A stretch of 43,167 nucleotides of DNA from Antrodiella citrinella (GCA_004802725.1 SGPM01000243.1:1-43167); one strand, 5' to 3'. Counted from the stretch's first letter, positions 10,001 through 20,983 are shown. The notes: generated from the sequence alone by a model not told the origin. Translations and numbers: made by a program.

Positions 10001-13000
10001 TGGCAGGGTCTGGCCAGTCGAGGGAAGAACTCACACAGAGCCTCAAGGCAGCTCAAGTCGTTCACGTTAACGAGTCCNGTGGCAAGACAGTCTTCCTCTT
10101 CTCCGGGCAAGGCGGCCAATATGCGGGTATGGGTGCTCGCCTCTATGAGACCATTCCGGTCTTTCGTCATATCGTGGANGACTGCCACGCGAAGCTTGTC
10201 TCCTGGGGATTCACAGGCGTTGTTGATGTCATTCGCTCACTTGATGGCAGTGATCATGATACGCAAGCGTTTCAATCAGCCGTGTTCGTCCTTGAATACG
10301 CCCTGTGGTCTCTTTGGACGTCTTGGGGTGTCACCCCTGATGCAGTTGCGGGGCACAGGTGTGTTCTGTCTGTTTGCGTTTTGGGGTCATATCGTCAGCA
10401 TAGAATTAACTAACGTTATATCTCTATAGCCTGGGTGAATATGCAGCTCTAGTCGCCGCTGGCGTTCTCTCGTTGGACGATGGTCTCAAGCTCGTGGCCG
10501 GTCGGGCTCGTCTCATGATCGAGAAGTGCGAACAGCACCAGACGGGCATGCTGGCAGCCAAGTCTAGCCCTACCACCATCTCTCAGCTGATCGGTAGCAG
10601 CAAGACATTCGACAAATTGTCTATTGCTTGCTTCAACAGGTACGCACATTTCTGTCGGACGGACGTCATAGTAAACTGATAAATGCTTGACAGCTCCGCG
10701 GATTGTGTGGTTGCGGGCAGCCTCGTTCAGCTCAAGACTTTGCAGTCTCAGCTGAAGAGTGGCGGCACCAAATGCGTTCTCGTAAACGTGCCGTTTGCGT
10801 ATCACTCGGACGCTATGGCGCCGATCTTTGACGACATATCCCAGCTTGCAAGCACGGTCACGTTGTCGGCTCCGATCATTCCTGTGTTGTCTAATGTTCA
10901 CGGATCCGTGGTTGTCGCTGGAGATGCATCGGTGTTCAACGCGGAATACTTCGCACGCCATTGCAGGGAGCCTGTTAGATTCGAGCAGTGCATCCAAGAA
11001 CTCCTGGCTCAACCGGACTTCACGACTGTGACGACATGGATTGAGATCGGGCCTCACCCTACTACCCTCCCGATGCTGCGTTCCATGCCGTCTACCTCCC
11101 AGCAGTCGTCGTATCTTCCTTCCCTTCGCAAGAACGCAAACGACTGGCAGGTCTTGTCGGCTTCTTTGGCGAGCCTCTACTGCACACACGCCTCTCTTCA
11201 ATGGCGCAAGGCCTTTGCGGACCTCTGCCCCGGAGCCGTCCTTACAGACCTCCCAGCATATCCTTTCGCGCAGAACAACTACTGGGTTGCGTTTGAGGAG
11301 GATTCTCCCAAAGAGGTTCAGCCTGAGGTCTCCGCACCCGAAGCACCGAACTTCTCCCTGATCGACAGCTGCGTCAATATGCCGTCTGCGGGGAGCAAGG
11401 ATCCTGCTATCTTCCATACGTCGATCGCCACCGTCGCTCATCTTATCGAAGGCCACAAGGTTTCGGGCTTCGGGTTGTGCCCCGCATCTGTGTACGTCGA
11501 GATGGCCAGCGCAGCTGCTCAGGTGGTTCTTGAGCACGCCGGGTCCATGCCTACCGGGTCTCTGACAAAGCTCAGCGGTATTACCTTCTCAAACCCGCTC
11601 GTCTACTCTCCAGACGTCTCCCGCACGATCAGGATTGAAATCAGCCTCTGTCCTGCAGGCGAGCCGCACACTGGCACATTCGAAATCAGCTCGTACCCAG
11701 CTGACCAGCCCAACAAGTGCCAGGCCCACTGCAGCGGCGCCTTCGACCTGGCTTCTGTCGCGTCTTCCACTTCCAAGTTGGCGCTGTCCGGCACCATGGT
11801 CCAGCGGCGCAAGAAGTCTGTTCTCAACGATAACGGCTCTGAGACTTTCCACACCCGGACTGCCTACAATGTCGTTTTCTCCCGCATCGTCGCCTACTCC
11901 CCGCTCTACCATACCATGAAGACGATCACCATCGACTCAGACGGCAACGATGCTTACGCAGTCGTGCAGCTTCCGGCAGACGCTATTTCTGGCGATTATG
12001 TCGTCAACCCCATCTTCATGGACACTCTCCTGCACGCGGCGGGCTTCTTGATCAACCTTAACGCAGCCAATAACGAGGCTTTCATCTGTGCTCAGGTCGA
12101 CAAGATTAACGTTGTCCCAGAGCTGATCAAGAATGATGCCACTTACGGCGTGTACTGCAGCATCGGTATGCTGTCGGATACGATGGCTGTTGCCGATGCC
12201 TACGCAGTTGACCTTGCTCAGGGGACCGTCGTAGCCCACATGAAACGCTTGCACTTCCGTCGTCTCAGGACGGCCGGCTTCAAGAGTCTTCTTTCTTCCG
12301 CAGTATCTCGTTCAACAATCGTCTCCTCCTCATCCGGTGTCGTTACCCCATGTTCTGTCGAGTCTGGTGCCACGCTCCTCGAAAATGACCCCCCAGCCAA
12401 TATCCCTGACACCTCTGCGCTGATGGAGAAGCTCAAGGCGACCATGGGCTCGGTACTTGACATGAGTCCCAAGCTACTCGGAGAAGATCAGGAACTGGAG
12501 CGTCTTGGTTTGGACTCCCTCATGTCTATTGAGGCTCATCATGCTCTTTCCACGTCCCTGAATATCCCGCTACCCGACAACCTTTTCGTGACAGCGAAGA
12601 GCATCCGAGATCTGTTCGAGACGATCTCCCAGTGCACTGTTTCCCAGGTTCTTCGTGCTGACCTCAAGGCAACGCTTTTCCCCAAGCCGATTGCGCCGTC
12701 CACGCACGTCTGTCAGCCTGCCCCTCTGGCTGTGCAGCTGCAGTCTTCCCCTGTTGCCGCGTCCACGATCAAGGACATCATGGCTTCCGTCTTGGATATG
12801 CCTGCACACGATCTCCGTGATGATGTCGACTTGGAACGTCTTGGGCTCGATTCACTCATGTCTATTGAGGCTCATCATGCGCTCTGCTCTGCACTCAAGA
12901 TGGAGCTGCCTGCAGATATCTTGCTCACGTGCAAGACTATTCGAGACCTTCAGGCCGCCGTTGCACCAACGCCGGCCCCAGCACCGCAGCTAACAACTGT

Positions 13001-13894
13001 CGTCGAGACTTTTGGCACCGAGATCAATCCGATACACATCCAGAGCTCCGAGCACACTGATCGTGCCCCCTTGTTCTTGATCCACGACGGCGGCGGACTT
13101 GCCAGCCAATACAAGAAATTGGGGGATTTAGATCGTCCTGTGTTTGGCATTCACAACCCGAAGTTTGCAGCAGGTGGCAGATGGGAGGGTGGCATTGTCG
13201 AGATGGCTTCGCATTACTCCGGCCTAGTGCAGCAGCAGCTCAATGGAGGAACTGAGTGCCTCTTAGGTGGTGCGTCATGTTTCATATGTTTCCTTGCAGT
13301 CAGCCGTCTGACATCATTTTCACATTAGGCTGGTCAGTCGGCGGTGTCTTGGCCTATGAAATTTCGCGACAGCTCGCCAGCGCGGGGATCAATGTATCCG
13401 GTCTCATCCTCATCGACTCGCCTTATCCCCAGACTGTCAGTACTTTGACTGATACGGTCATTGACGCCGTCTTCTCCATGAAGGGCAAGGGACCGAGCAA
13501 GCTACGCGACCTCGCTCGGGACAACATCAAATCCCTCACTCGGTCTCTCGTTGCATACGACCACACCGCGTCTCCTGCACACCACTTCCGTGCGCCACCG
13601 GCCATCATGCTGGCGTGCAGTGAGGGCGTTGACGTCTCACGTATTGATAGCGGCTCGACGAAATGGCTGGCGGACCGCAAGGATCTGTCCAACATGGTCG
13701 TCGAGTGGGAAGACGCGCTCAACGCCAAAGTCCCCGTGCTTGAAATTCCCGGAAACCACTTTGAGATATTTGAGTCTCAGAATGTACGTCTTCTCCGCTT
13801 TTCACGCTCTGATTACGGATGCTGACCAAGACTCTTCTCTCAGGTCTCACAAGTCACACAAAAGCTTAGACAAGCCCTCATCATGCTTGCTTGA
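7080..13894 (+). CDS. Non-reducing polyketide synthase, orsellinic-acid-synthase type (SAT-KS-AT-PT-ACP-ACP-TE)
   Basis: Ten exons join in frame: 7080-7700, 7759-8412, 8468-8792, 8849-9033, 9086-9395, 9458-10358, 10430-10639, 10694-13269, 13329-13783 and 13844-13894, giving about 2095 aa. SAT (about 1-390) has GFSTG with Ser129 where many fungal SAT domains have Cys. KS (about 390-800) has DTACSSS with Cys561 (codon 8929-8931), EAHGTG and KANIGH. AT (about 905-1210) has GHSLGE; its Ser999 codon is split by intron 6. PT (about 1285-1610) has His1323 in EGHKVSGFG and Asp1512 in [11 protein letters not shown]. Twin ACPs carry LGLDSLMS at Ser1677 and Ser1789. TE has GWSVGG (Ser1930), Asp1957 and His2071. 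No KR, DH, ER or methyltransferase domain is seen, so an unreduced aromatic product such as orsellinic acid is expected by family knowledge. Single Ns affect exons 1-6; the intron 4 donor reads GNNAGT. Confidence 0.93.
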
Positions 13895-15090
13895 ATGATT
13901 TCTTTCCACGACTGGTGTATCGCAAATATCACGTATTCTTTTCATCTCGTAATTGCTTTGTTCCATTATTCGCATGTAATACCTCTGGAAAGAACACTTT
14001 CGTACATTTATCGTTATTCTTACTCGTCTTGCTTCTGTACAGTATAGCCACATAGATATTCGCCTACATGCACACCAATGAATCGTTTTTCTCAAACTTC
14101 CTCCACTGCTACGAATTTACATCGATACATAGCTCGGACTGAATGGAAAGCTGCAATCGAATACAAACACTCAACCAATCACTCCTGCTTTTCCCCAAAA
14201 TTCCAGCGCGTCCTTGAACAGAATCAATATCCATCGTCATCATCTCCGCGCAAGTTATCTGCTAGATCTATGTCGACAACTTCCACGGAGAGATGACAAA
14301 TCGCGACGGGATCTGGACTGTCGTCCACATCGTCGCCGTGAATGCAGATTACAACACGACGAAGCGAGCCTTTACGCAATGGTCAGTGGCTGCAACGCTT
14401 CAGTTTGCCATGATGCATGCATTCACCCACAGTTCGTGTAGGATCAGACAAATGGGAGGCGTTTCGGGGGAAAAGGGCCTGGGGTACCACTAACGCACGA
14501 AGTGGGGAGCGTACTTCCGTGGGTATGCACAACTGCCGAAGAGATGTCAGGACAAGGAGAATGGATGACCATGCCTCGAACTCTTCATCATCGACCTCAT
14601 ATTCGTCTATCCACCACAAGGATACAACGTGTTTTAAGGACGGAATGAGTTCCAGCCGACATGTTTTCAACATCGCGAAATCGACGGCGAGGAGCGCAGG
14701 AGCGGTCGCTCGCCCGAGCCCGCGAGACCAACAATCTTTATGGTGGACCACGGTTCTGTTTGCTCCGAACACATCCTGAGCCTACGAAGTTGGCCAGGTT
14801 CCTCGAAATGGTCCGGGTTGTTTGAGAAGACATCGCAAATTGGTTCTGCAGGTGATAGAGGCTTCAAAGATAGCCATGACGCCAGGCTGCACTCGGATAT
14901 AGGAGAATATAGAGCACACACACCACCCGCGATGACTCGCTTCCTCGCCTGCAGGAGAAAATACATTGGCAGAAAGCTACATATCATTGTCCATTATGCG
15001 GGGTATCTTACAGAAACATTATGTAGGTCATGAAAGTCGTGTAGGCAGCCTCGCGAAAAAGTGAAAACAAGGTCCATGGAGAGGCAAATC
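13895..15090. other. Intergenic stretch downstream of the PKS
   Basis: No gene can be supported. A minus-strand open frame at 14383-14772 has a leucine-rich stretch (WSSILLVLTSLRQLCIP) that could be a worn F-box/LRR fragment, but it has no start, no splice partners and no second motif. No clear terminator or poly(A) signal was picked out. Confidence 0.4.
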
Positions 15091-16111
15091 TCAGCCGTAC
15101 ATCTTGTACGACGGGTTTCCATCGTGGTAGTTTCCGTCCATAGAATCGTCGAGCTCTCTCGATGTGGGAACGGTCGTCCCGACGACGAGATAGATGATCA
15201 CGACGACGAGCTCGGCAGCGACAGACATGCCCAAATAGATCTGCCACGAACCAGTCGTGGTGCTGAACTTGGACAATGTGTTTGTCGCGACAGGTGTGGC
15301 TGATGAAAGCGACGTAGGGGCAAAGCTGGAGAGGACAGAGTAGGCGGTACGGAGGAAGAGGAAGGGTATGGAAGCCGATATGCCCAAAAGCATCTGCAAA
15401 ATTCCATGAGCTGACTGACTCAGATTAAATGAAACAAGTAGAAGGAACTCACCGAACGCCTGCGTGGCATGATCTGTCCTGCTTGGATCCAGAACCAGAA
15501 GTGCATGAGCGTGATGAGTCCGAACAACGCAGCATACACGATGGCGCCGATGTGGCGGTATTTCTCCGCAGCATTAACCGCATCGGTCGTTTTTGCGTCT
15601 ACTAAATCGACGCCGCCGATGATCGTGAGGATCATCGCCACGGAAGCAACCAGCGCCAACACGCGCAAGATGATGAAGGTGAATCTATGGTTTTCTTGGA
15701 AGCGACCTTGACCACTGCAAAGAGACGAATGGTTAGATGATCATCAAAAAGGAGCAAGACTGTGGCGTACACTGTATTCAGGAAACCAATGGTGGCCATC
15801 ATAAGTGGCGATAGGCCAACATTATCGAGGATAAAGTATGTCTCTATGAGACCGGTGCTGGGATTTGCCATCAGCTCTGCCGCAATGTGTGTGCCGCTTC
15901 CTACGACGCGTACTGTGTTGTCTTGTGAGTGATACAGTTTATGTGACGAAAAAAAAAAGTACTCACCAGCCGACAGTATGAGGAGGAAGACCCAACCTGC
16001 TTGTCGTTTGAAACCATGTCGGAGTACGAGGATGACGGAGAGTATCAGACAGGGAATGTATACGACCAGTACGCCGGCGGCAATGTCGCCTCGGGAGTCA
16101 AGTTTTGCCAT
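15091..16111 (-). CDS. Integral membrane protein, DUF7702-like
   Basis: Four exons on the minus strand join in frame: 16111-15967, 15912-15771, 15714-15453 and 15393-15091 (introns of 54, 56 and 59 nt, GTGAGT or GTACGC donors), giving 283 aa. The start MAKLDSRGDIAAG and the following hydrophobic YIPCLILSVILVLRHGF, the LSPLMMATIGFLNT segment and the HFWFWI helix resemble the fungal seven-helix family annotated as DUF7702. About seven hydrophobic segments alternate with short loops, and the C-terminal tail is polar (ELDDSMDGNYHDGNPSY). Its function is unknown; a receptor or sensor role has been guessed for similar folds. It ends about 1.2 kb from the PKS and converges on it. The family name is recalled from general pattern, so the fold call is firmer than the number. 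Confidence 0.7.
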
Positions 16112-17735
16112 CAGTGTCTTTCAGAAAGTGTGAGGTATGTGTAGAAAGGGAGTCGATGAGTAGATGGAGGACTTGATTGCGAGTTTTTCAGTGCTCTGAT
16201 CGCTATGCCTCTTATACTGCCAAGTAGTGGACAGACGCCTAAACGGCTAAACCCAATGTCAGCAAGGACTGTCACAAACCGCCTATTGCACCGAACAAGC
16301 GAAAAAGCTGCGCAAAAGACTGCAAAGGATCTATTGAAATTCGCTACCAGTGACATCAGTGCATGATCTTGCATGATGCCCCAAAGATGGTGCATGCACA
16401 GCCAACGTACCGTCGGTCGCCCTGTCGAAAGTGGGGTCCAGGACCGGGCTATTCTCTGCTATCCGTCACGTCTCCCTTCGTTTGCAGGCCTCTGATCCGC
16501 ATGGAGGCCGGGTGCGTAAAGTGAATGAGTCTTTTTTTCAGAGAACGTCGCAGCATCTGCAGGCGTAGTTGCATAGCTTCTGTGAAGACAATGCACCTTT
16601 TTCGACACCGGACGCTATCGTGCAGGGATCGTAATAAAAACTGTGGTCCATCTTCGAGTAGTTTTAGAGTGAATAGCGCTCTCATCTGCCGAAATGATTC
16701 GCCTGACGAGATAAGAAACCACGGCAAGACGATTCAGAGCAAAAGAAAAAGAGACGATGGTGACGGTGTTCAAGTTGGACCCACACGTATCGCGGTTATT
16801 GGCAGAGGCCGCCGGCTCGGCAAACCATGCCGTACCGGCCCACCACCAGGCCTCGCAGGGAACGCCTCGAACTTGAACCTGCCTCCGATGAGACAGGATC
16901 TGCTCGTCCGGTCTGACAAACTTTGGGCGTAGTGTTATTGAGTTGGTATTGCAGAAGGGACGATAATGAAGGATGTAGACAAGACAAATACGATCTTTCC
17001 GTCCTCTGCGCGCTGATAAGCACGTCGTCATGATCCTCTTGGAAAGTTTNTTTTTTGCCTTTCTGCCCTTCTGCTTTTCGCTTGCGTGAGCATTGTCTCC
17101 TCGGACCCATGTCAACTCTGACGATTCGTTCTGAGCGGCAGAGGCTTCACGGTTTGACTGTTCTCCGTTCTCCGCCACTTCCGTGGATGTCGCAAAGCGA
17201 CGCTTTATCCTCGGGACGATCTACCTCGCTTCAAAGCCTTCAACNTCGCGCATAGCACGGTCATTATNCATTGTCGCCNGAAGTTGGANCGCACAAATGA
17301 GAGACGACGCCACTGGACCCTCCGCCAGGTTTGNAGCATCTGACTATCTGATTCNAAACCACGCGCTCAGCCACTTCTTTATNGTCGTGACATACCCATC
17401 TGGTACTGTCGTTAAGTATCTGCAAGAACTGCAGGCCGTTGCTGTCGCTGCTATGGTGCTAGCGATCACAAGACGGTCTACTAGGTGAGTTCCGTTTTCA
17501 GAGTGCCTTGTTACGCGCACCATGCTGCTCAAAATTNCATGCTCCAAATTCATTCCCTTTTGACCAACTCTGGATTTGCTGCTGGGAGACCTTGTCGTTG
17601 AGAGAANGTGGAAGAGTGAGAGAGATCGTGCTGAAACATTTCATTTTGGAATATCAGATTCTTTCGAGTCTCGAGGCCAGCAGCATCTACAGAACGACCT
17701 CATCAACGTCANCATTCTCTCCACATAGCTTGAAC
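16112..17735. other. Unassigned stretch with coding-like fragments and scattered Ns
   Basis: Two areas look partly coding. On plus, 17183-17488 gives a frame with a moderately hydrophobic tail (LQELQAVAVAAMVLAI) ending at a GTGAGT. On minus, about 17220-17040 gives a hydrophilic, lysine-rich frame (SEKQKGRKAK) with an acceptor-like GAGGTAG before it but no ATG. They overlap, so at most one is real. Neither matches a family I recognise, and the Ns prevent a sound model. Confidence 0.3.
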
Positions 17736-17843
17736 ATCCGTGATTCAATGGCTTCTCCTATGGTGCCATCCCTGCGATTACACAGGTAAGCTGACTATGC
17801 CGCGGAGCGGAGAGAACCGCAGCTCACAAGTTCCCGTTCTTGA

Positions 17844-18532
17844 CTAATATCCCTCCCACCAAACAGGACTGGCATGTAGCAGACATTCGAGCGCTGCCAC
17901 TTCGCGCCATCGCGGTCTGTATCCGTTCTCGTAATCCCTGATCTCGAGGATCGACAANACCACCACTTTCTCCCCTACCTTCTCTGTGAACCCTGTCGGA
18001 CACACCTCTGGGTCGTCCTTGAGTGTTTGGGTCAAGCGAGCTTCTACGCACATGGGCCGACATCCGCTCTCCAAAATGGCAGCCCCCACATTCTTCGTCA
18101 GCTCCATAGCAGCGTCAAAATCATGGGGGGTTCCGTCTGGAAATACATTTGCGCGATCTTCATGAACTGTTCATCCGTCACGTAGAACCCATAATAACAC
18201 GCATCGGGTGGGACAGGCCCAAGATCACAGGGTGAGGTGAACCACTGAACACATTCTTTCATGTGCTTGTCCGACGACTTGATATGTTGGATCGTTTCCG
18301 CACTATACAAGTGGGTGAACAATTCCTCTATCTTTTCAAGCTCAGCCTTCGAAACACCGTANTTGTNCTCAGACTCGGAGCTTTTGGGGCGGGACACGGA
18401 GACGTTTTGGTCCGGGGAAGCCTGTCGGTAATGGGTGTTCAGCATTGGCACGGCTACAAGCAAGCAGATGCTACGCACATCTGAGGAGGTGATGTCGGTC
18501 ATATGGTCATGTCTCTCTTCGAGTGAAGTCAT
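17844..18532 (-). pseudogene. Orphan gene copy A, broken by a 1-nt deletion
   Basis: The gene starts at the ATG at 18532. Exon 1 ends at 18479, a 57-nt GTGCGT...CAG intron occupies 18478-18422, and exon 2 runs from 18421. It is a clear homologue of 33563-34230: shared segments include GVSKAELEKIEELF, YYGFYVTDEQFM, ENGYRPRWREVA and VWWEGY. Aligned with that copy, one base is missing at 18133-18145 (CCGTCTGGAAATA here against CCGTCCGGGAAATA). This shifts the frame and stops translation early; the second half continues in another frame to the TAG at 17844-17846. Uninterrupted length would be about 210 residues. I do not recognise the family. The protein is small, with no signal peptide or membrane helix. 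Nearby Ns mean a sequencing error is possible. Confidence 0.65.
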
Positions 18533-18588
18533 ATTGTATACGTATCTTGAGTTGAAATGGAATGAGACCAANAGCGTTACTGTGCACG

Positions 18589-18597
18589 CCTTTTATA
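18589..18597 (-). promoter_or_regulatory. TATA box of orphan gene copy A
   Basis: TATAAAAGG on the minus strand, about 57 bases before the ATG at 18532. The other copy has a matching TATAAAAAA about 58 bases before its ATG. Confidence 0.55.
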
Positions 18598-18976
18598 CGT
18601 TGTGACCCAGCGCGAAAGAAACTCGAGCTGCCAACGTGTCATGCCACACCTCAACTATGTTGCCACAGAGACGTAAACACCAGGACGTGCCCGGAAGGGT
18701 NCAGNGCGTCTTGCAATCACGAGAGCCTTGCAGCGACTCGAGTTGTAGAGTGAAATCGAGTCACACCAGGGTGCCACGATTCAAGTTTGAGGAATCTGCG
18801 CGTCAAGAGGGCGTAAAACGTAAAAGCAAGGGAGGATGAANGNCTTACGAGCTTTTCCGCTTGNAGTCAGTCCCTCGACGTCGGATACGTGAAACTTAAA
18901 AGAGCGGGTCTNNCTTNNNTGCNNCNNGCCNTGACCNCTNGNNGTTGCANNNGNCCNNGATNNGCTGNAANNNNGG

Positions 18977-19282
18977 NNNNNNNNNNNNNNNNNNNNNNNN
19001 NNNNNNNNNNNNNNNNNNNNNNNNNNNNNNNNNNNNNNNNNNNNNNNNNNNNNNNNNNNNNNNNNNNNNNNNNNNNNNNNNNNNNNNNNNNNNNNNNNNN
19101 NNNNNNNNNNNNNNNNNNNNNNNNNNNNNNNNNNNNNNNNNNNNNNNNNNNNNNNNNNNNNNNNNNNNNNNNNNNNNNNNNNNNNNNNNNNNNNNNNNNN
19201 NNNNNNNNNNNNNNNNNNNNNNNNNNNNNNNNNNNNNNNNNNNNNNNNNNNNNNNNNNNNNNNNNNNNNNNNNNNNNNNNNN
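18977..19282. other. Assembly gap (306 Ns) with degraded flanks
   Basis: The run of Ns is continuous from 18977 to 19282. Flanking bases from about 18900 and up to about 19297 are partly N. The missing part probably contains the 5' portion of the F-box-like fragment that starts just after it. Confidence 0.95.
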
Positions 19283-19342
19283 ATCNNNNATGCNNNTATG
19301 CGACCCAGAGAGTCAGGAGGAGGATCACATCCATCGGNCTGA

Positions 19343-19555
19343 AGACTGGCTCTTATCGCCCGACGGTCTGCCTTTCGTTCTANCACTGAGGTTTACGAGG
19401 GGAAGACCAGCGACGCGATCACCTTGCATGCACCTCTCCAGAATATCGGAGGGCATGTCAAGGAGCTCTCTTTCGATGNTTCAAATTCTCGCTACTTCTC
19501 TAGACCCTTGGTGATGAGCCAATTCCGCGAGATCTTCGAAATTTTGTCTTCCCTA
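19343..19555 (+). pseudogene. F-box/LRR-like fragment fused to a broken PL14 copy
   Basis: One frame stays open for about 70 codons and looks coding: RLALIARRSAF, then LHAPLQNIGGHVKELSFD, then SRPLVMSQFREIFEILSSL. The opening resembles the segment after the F-box in Agaricomycete F-box proteins, and the rest resembles their leucine-rich part. The N-terminus falls in the assembly gap. At about 19556 the sequence changes to a recognisable PL14 exon end, so this is a truncated gene joined to another. The family call is tentative. Confidence 0.35.
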
Positions 19556-20030
19556 GTGTGTCAGGCGGAAGGTGAGTCGTTGAGCTTGATAGCNGCGTGA
19601 AGCTGAGCTGACATTGAGCGTGGATGTGTCTGGGCGGCGAGATAGAGTTATATCGACACTGGCAGGAAGTCTGTCTTACGTGTTCACGAACTCGTCCTGC
19701 GCGACGCCGCCTTGGCCGTGTCGCACGTCCAGAATATCCATTTCCAGATGTTTCTATTNATGTTGCTCATAACGAATTTGANNACCGTTCTTCGGTGGTT
19801 CGTCCTCACGTCTATATTNTACCTTTACGACATTCATATTGACCATGNTGCTTCGTCTCTTCGTCTCTTCGTCTATTCACAGGACACTCNAACGACTGGA
19901 CCAGTCCGAACCCGAAACGGGCATGCTTTAGACACGTCTCCGGANCGATTTTACCGCTTCCTTCTGGTTCNTTTACTGTTCAACATCTTCATGGGGTGCC
20001 GAGGAGGACTTGTGACTATCCGAGGTGTAA
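19556..20030 (+). pseudogene. PL14 polysaccharide lyase fragment (copy C), decayed
   Basis: Three pieces match the intact PL14 gene at 41443-42640. TCAGGCGGAAGGTGAGTCG at about 19559 matches the end of its exon 3 and donor. 19640-19760 matches exon 4 and encodes LVLRDAALAVSHVQNIHFQ after a one-base frame shift (EIELYRH then GRKSVLRV). 19886-20010 matches exon 5 (HSNDWTSPNPKRA). An extra stretch of about 41 bases separates HFQ from TTCTTCGGTGG. Exons 1-2 and most of exon 3 are missing. The fourth intron resembles that of copy B (35.9 kb): both contain GTCCTCACGTCTATATT. Copies B and C are therefore closer to each other than to the intact gene. Confidence 0.75.
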
Positions 20031-20139
20031 TATTAGTATTATTACTGACTCATTAGCATCCCGTGGACTTCTACCATTGTTTTGAGGTGATCTGATTCTC
20101 GTGGCGAAGGGCTGAGCGCAGCAGTTGATGAGAAGCGAA

Positions 20140-20160
20140 CCTTGTTTTGGGGTTAGGGTC
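20140..20160 (+). promoter_or_regulatory. Conserved block between PL14 and SnoaL copies (telobox-like)
   Basis: The block containing CTTGTTTTGGGGTTAGGG is identical over 21 bases to 41310-41330 (minus strand) and matches 18 of 21 at 35620-35640 (minus strand). In all three it lies between the PL14 end and the SnoaL start. It contains TTAGGG, the fungal telomere-repeat unit and a known promoter-box sequence in some genes. A regulatory role is inference. Confidence 0.5.
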
Positions 20161-20167
20161 TGTCTGT

Positions 20168-20175
20168 TATATAAA
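20168..20175 (+). promoter_or_regulatory. TATA box of the SnoaL-like gene
   Basis: TATATAAA lies 86 bases before the ATG at 20254, just after the conserved block. Spacing and context are typical for this genome. Confidence 0.6.
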
Positions 20176-20253
20176 GTGGTACGTCCCGGTCTTTCTGTCC
20201 TTTGTTGTCTTCTCTGACAATCTACTACTACAGACACACACACGACTCTAATC

Positions 20254-20983
20254 ATGCCGGTTGTCTCGCTCAGTGCGGACCAGACTGCCAAGAGGTTTGG
20301 TGTGCATAAGGCGATCACGAACTTCCCGTCGTCGCTCACCCCACAAGAGGAGGCGAACGTGAAGGTCGTGTTGGAGTACATGGAGGTACGTGTTTTCCAC
20401 CCCTCTTCCACCGCTGCTCTTGTTTACGGGACTTGCGCATTACGTAGATTGCATACTCGCCAAAGAACAACAAAGGCGCCTCGTCGGTGAAGCACTTGTG
20501 CGCACCGGGAAACACCTTCGCTGCACCTTCCACGTTCCCGGAAGCGGACTCTGCAGAGGCCTACTCAGACTCGCACGCGCGCGTGATGAGCTCTCTGCAG
20601 GACTTACATATCGTCCAATTCGATGTGGTCGTCGCCAAAGGTCCGTTTCTTCCGTCCTCTCCGAGAGGACACTTCCTCGTCGTCGTTGTTAATCGTCCGT
20701 GAACAGAGAACTTCGTGAGCCTCCGCTACACAGCGACTGGCTCGCATATCGGGGAACCGCACAGCGGGATCGCGGCGACAAGGCGCAAGGCGGAATGGAC
20801 AGCTGCGGGGAATTTTGTGATTGATGAGCAGAGCGGGCTGATCCAGCATTGGTGGAAGGATTGGGATAAGATGAGGAGTGAGTTTTCGTTCTTTAGTGTT
20901 GGTCTTGTGGCTGATTTTTCGGTGTAGTGTGGAAGCAGCTTGGATGGGTGAGGCCCGATAACGACAGCGTGGAGTTCACCTGA
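20254..20983 (+). CDS. SnoaL-like (NTF2-fold) protein, putative cyclase or isomerase
   Basis: Four exons, 20254-20385, 20448-20640, 20707-20877 and 20928-20983, join in frame to 183 aa. The second donor is GTCCGT, the others GTACGT and GTGAGT. The pattern fits the SnoaL-like polyketide-cyclase family of the NTF2 fold: an N-terminal helical part, the strand IVQFDVVVAKENFVSLRY, the loop GSHIGEPHSGIAATRRKAEW, and the terminal strand WWKDWDKMRMWKQLGW. Family members close rings or act as hydratases or isomerases, but many have unrelated roles, so the substrate is unknown. No signal peptide is seen, so it is probably cytosolic. Two decayed copies exist at 35.1-35.5 and 41.1 kb. It lies about 6 kb from the PKS; participation in that pathway is a guess. 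Confidence 0.75.

Larger units (their letters stand above)
17735..18600 (-). repeat. Duplicated segment, copy A (inverted relative to about 33490-34340)
   Basis: Read on the minus strand, this segment matches about 33490-34340 on the plus strand. The match covers the orphan gene and about 110 bases after its stop, for example GGGAACTTGTGAGCTGCGG and ATCGCAGGGATGGCA. Similarity fades near 17735 and 34336. The upstream side shares only the TATA-box-to-start layout. Confidence 0.75.

Noticed and set aside
10449..11537. Long 362-codon minus-strand open frame opposite the PKS
   Set aside because: It is the antisense shadow of the PT-region exon; PKS catalytic motifs on the plus strand explain the open frame.
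15949..15959. A-run as a poly(A) or retroelement tail
   Set aside because: It lies inside intron 1 of the membrane-protein gene and is just its polypyrimidine stretch read from the other strand.
16615..17178. 187-codon minus-strand open frame
   Set aside because: The apparent start is GTG, not ATG; only the first 50 residues look coding, and no splice chain or family match supports it.
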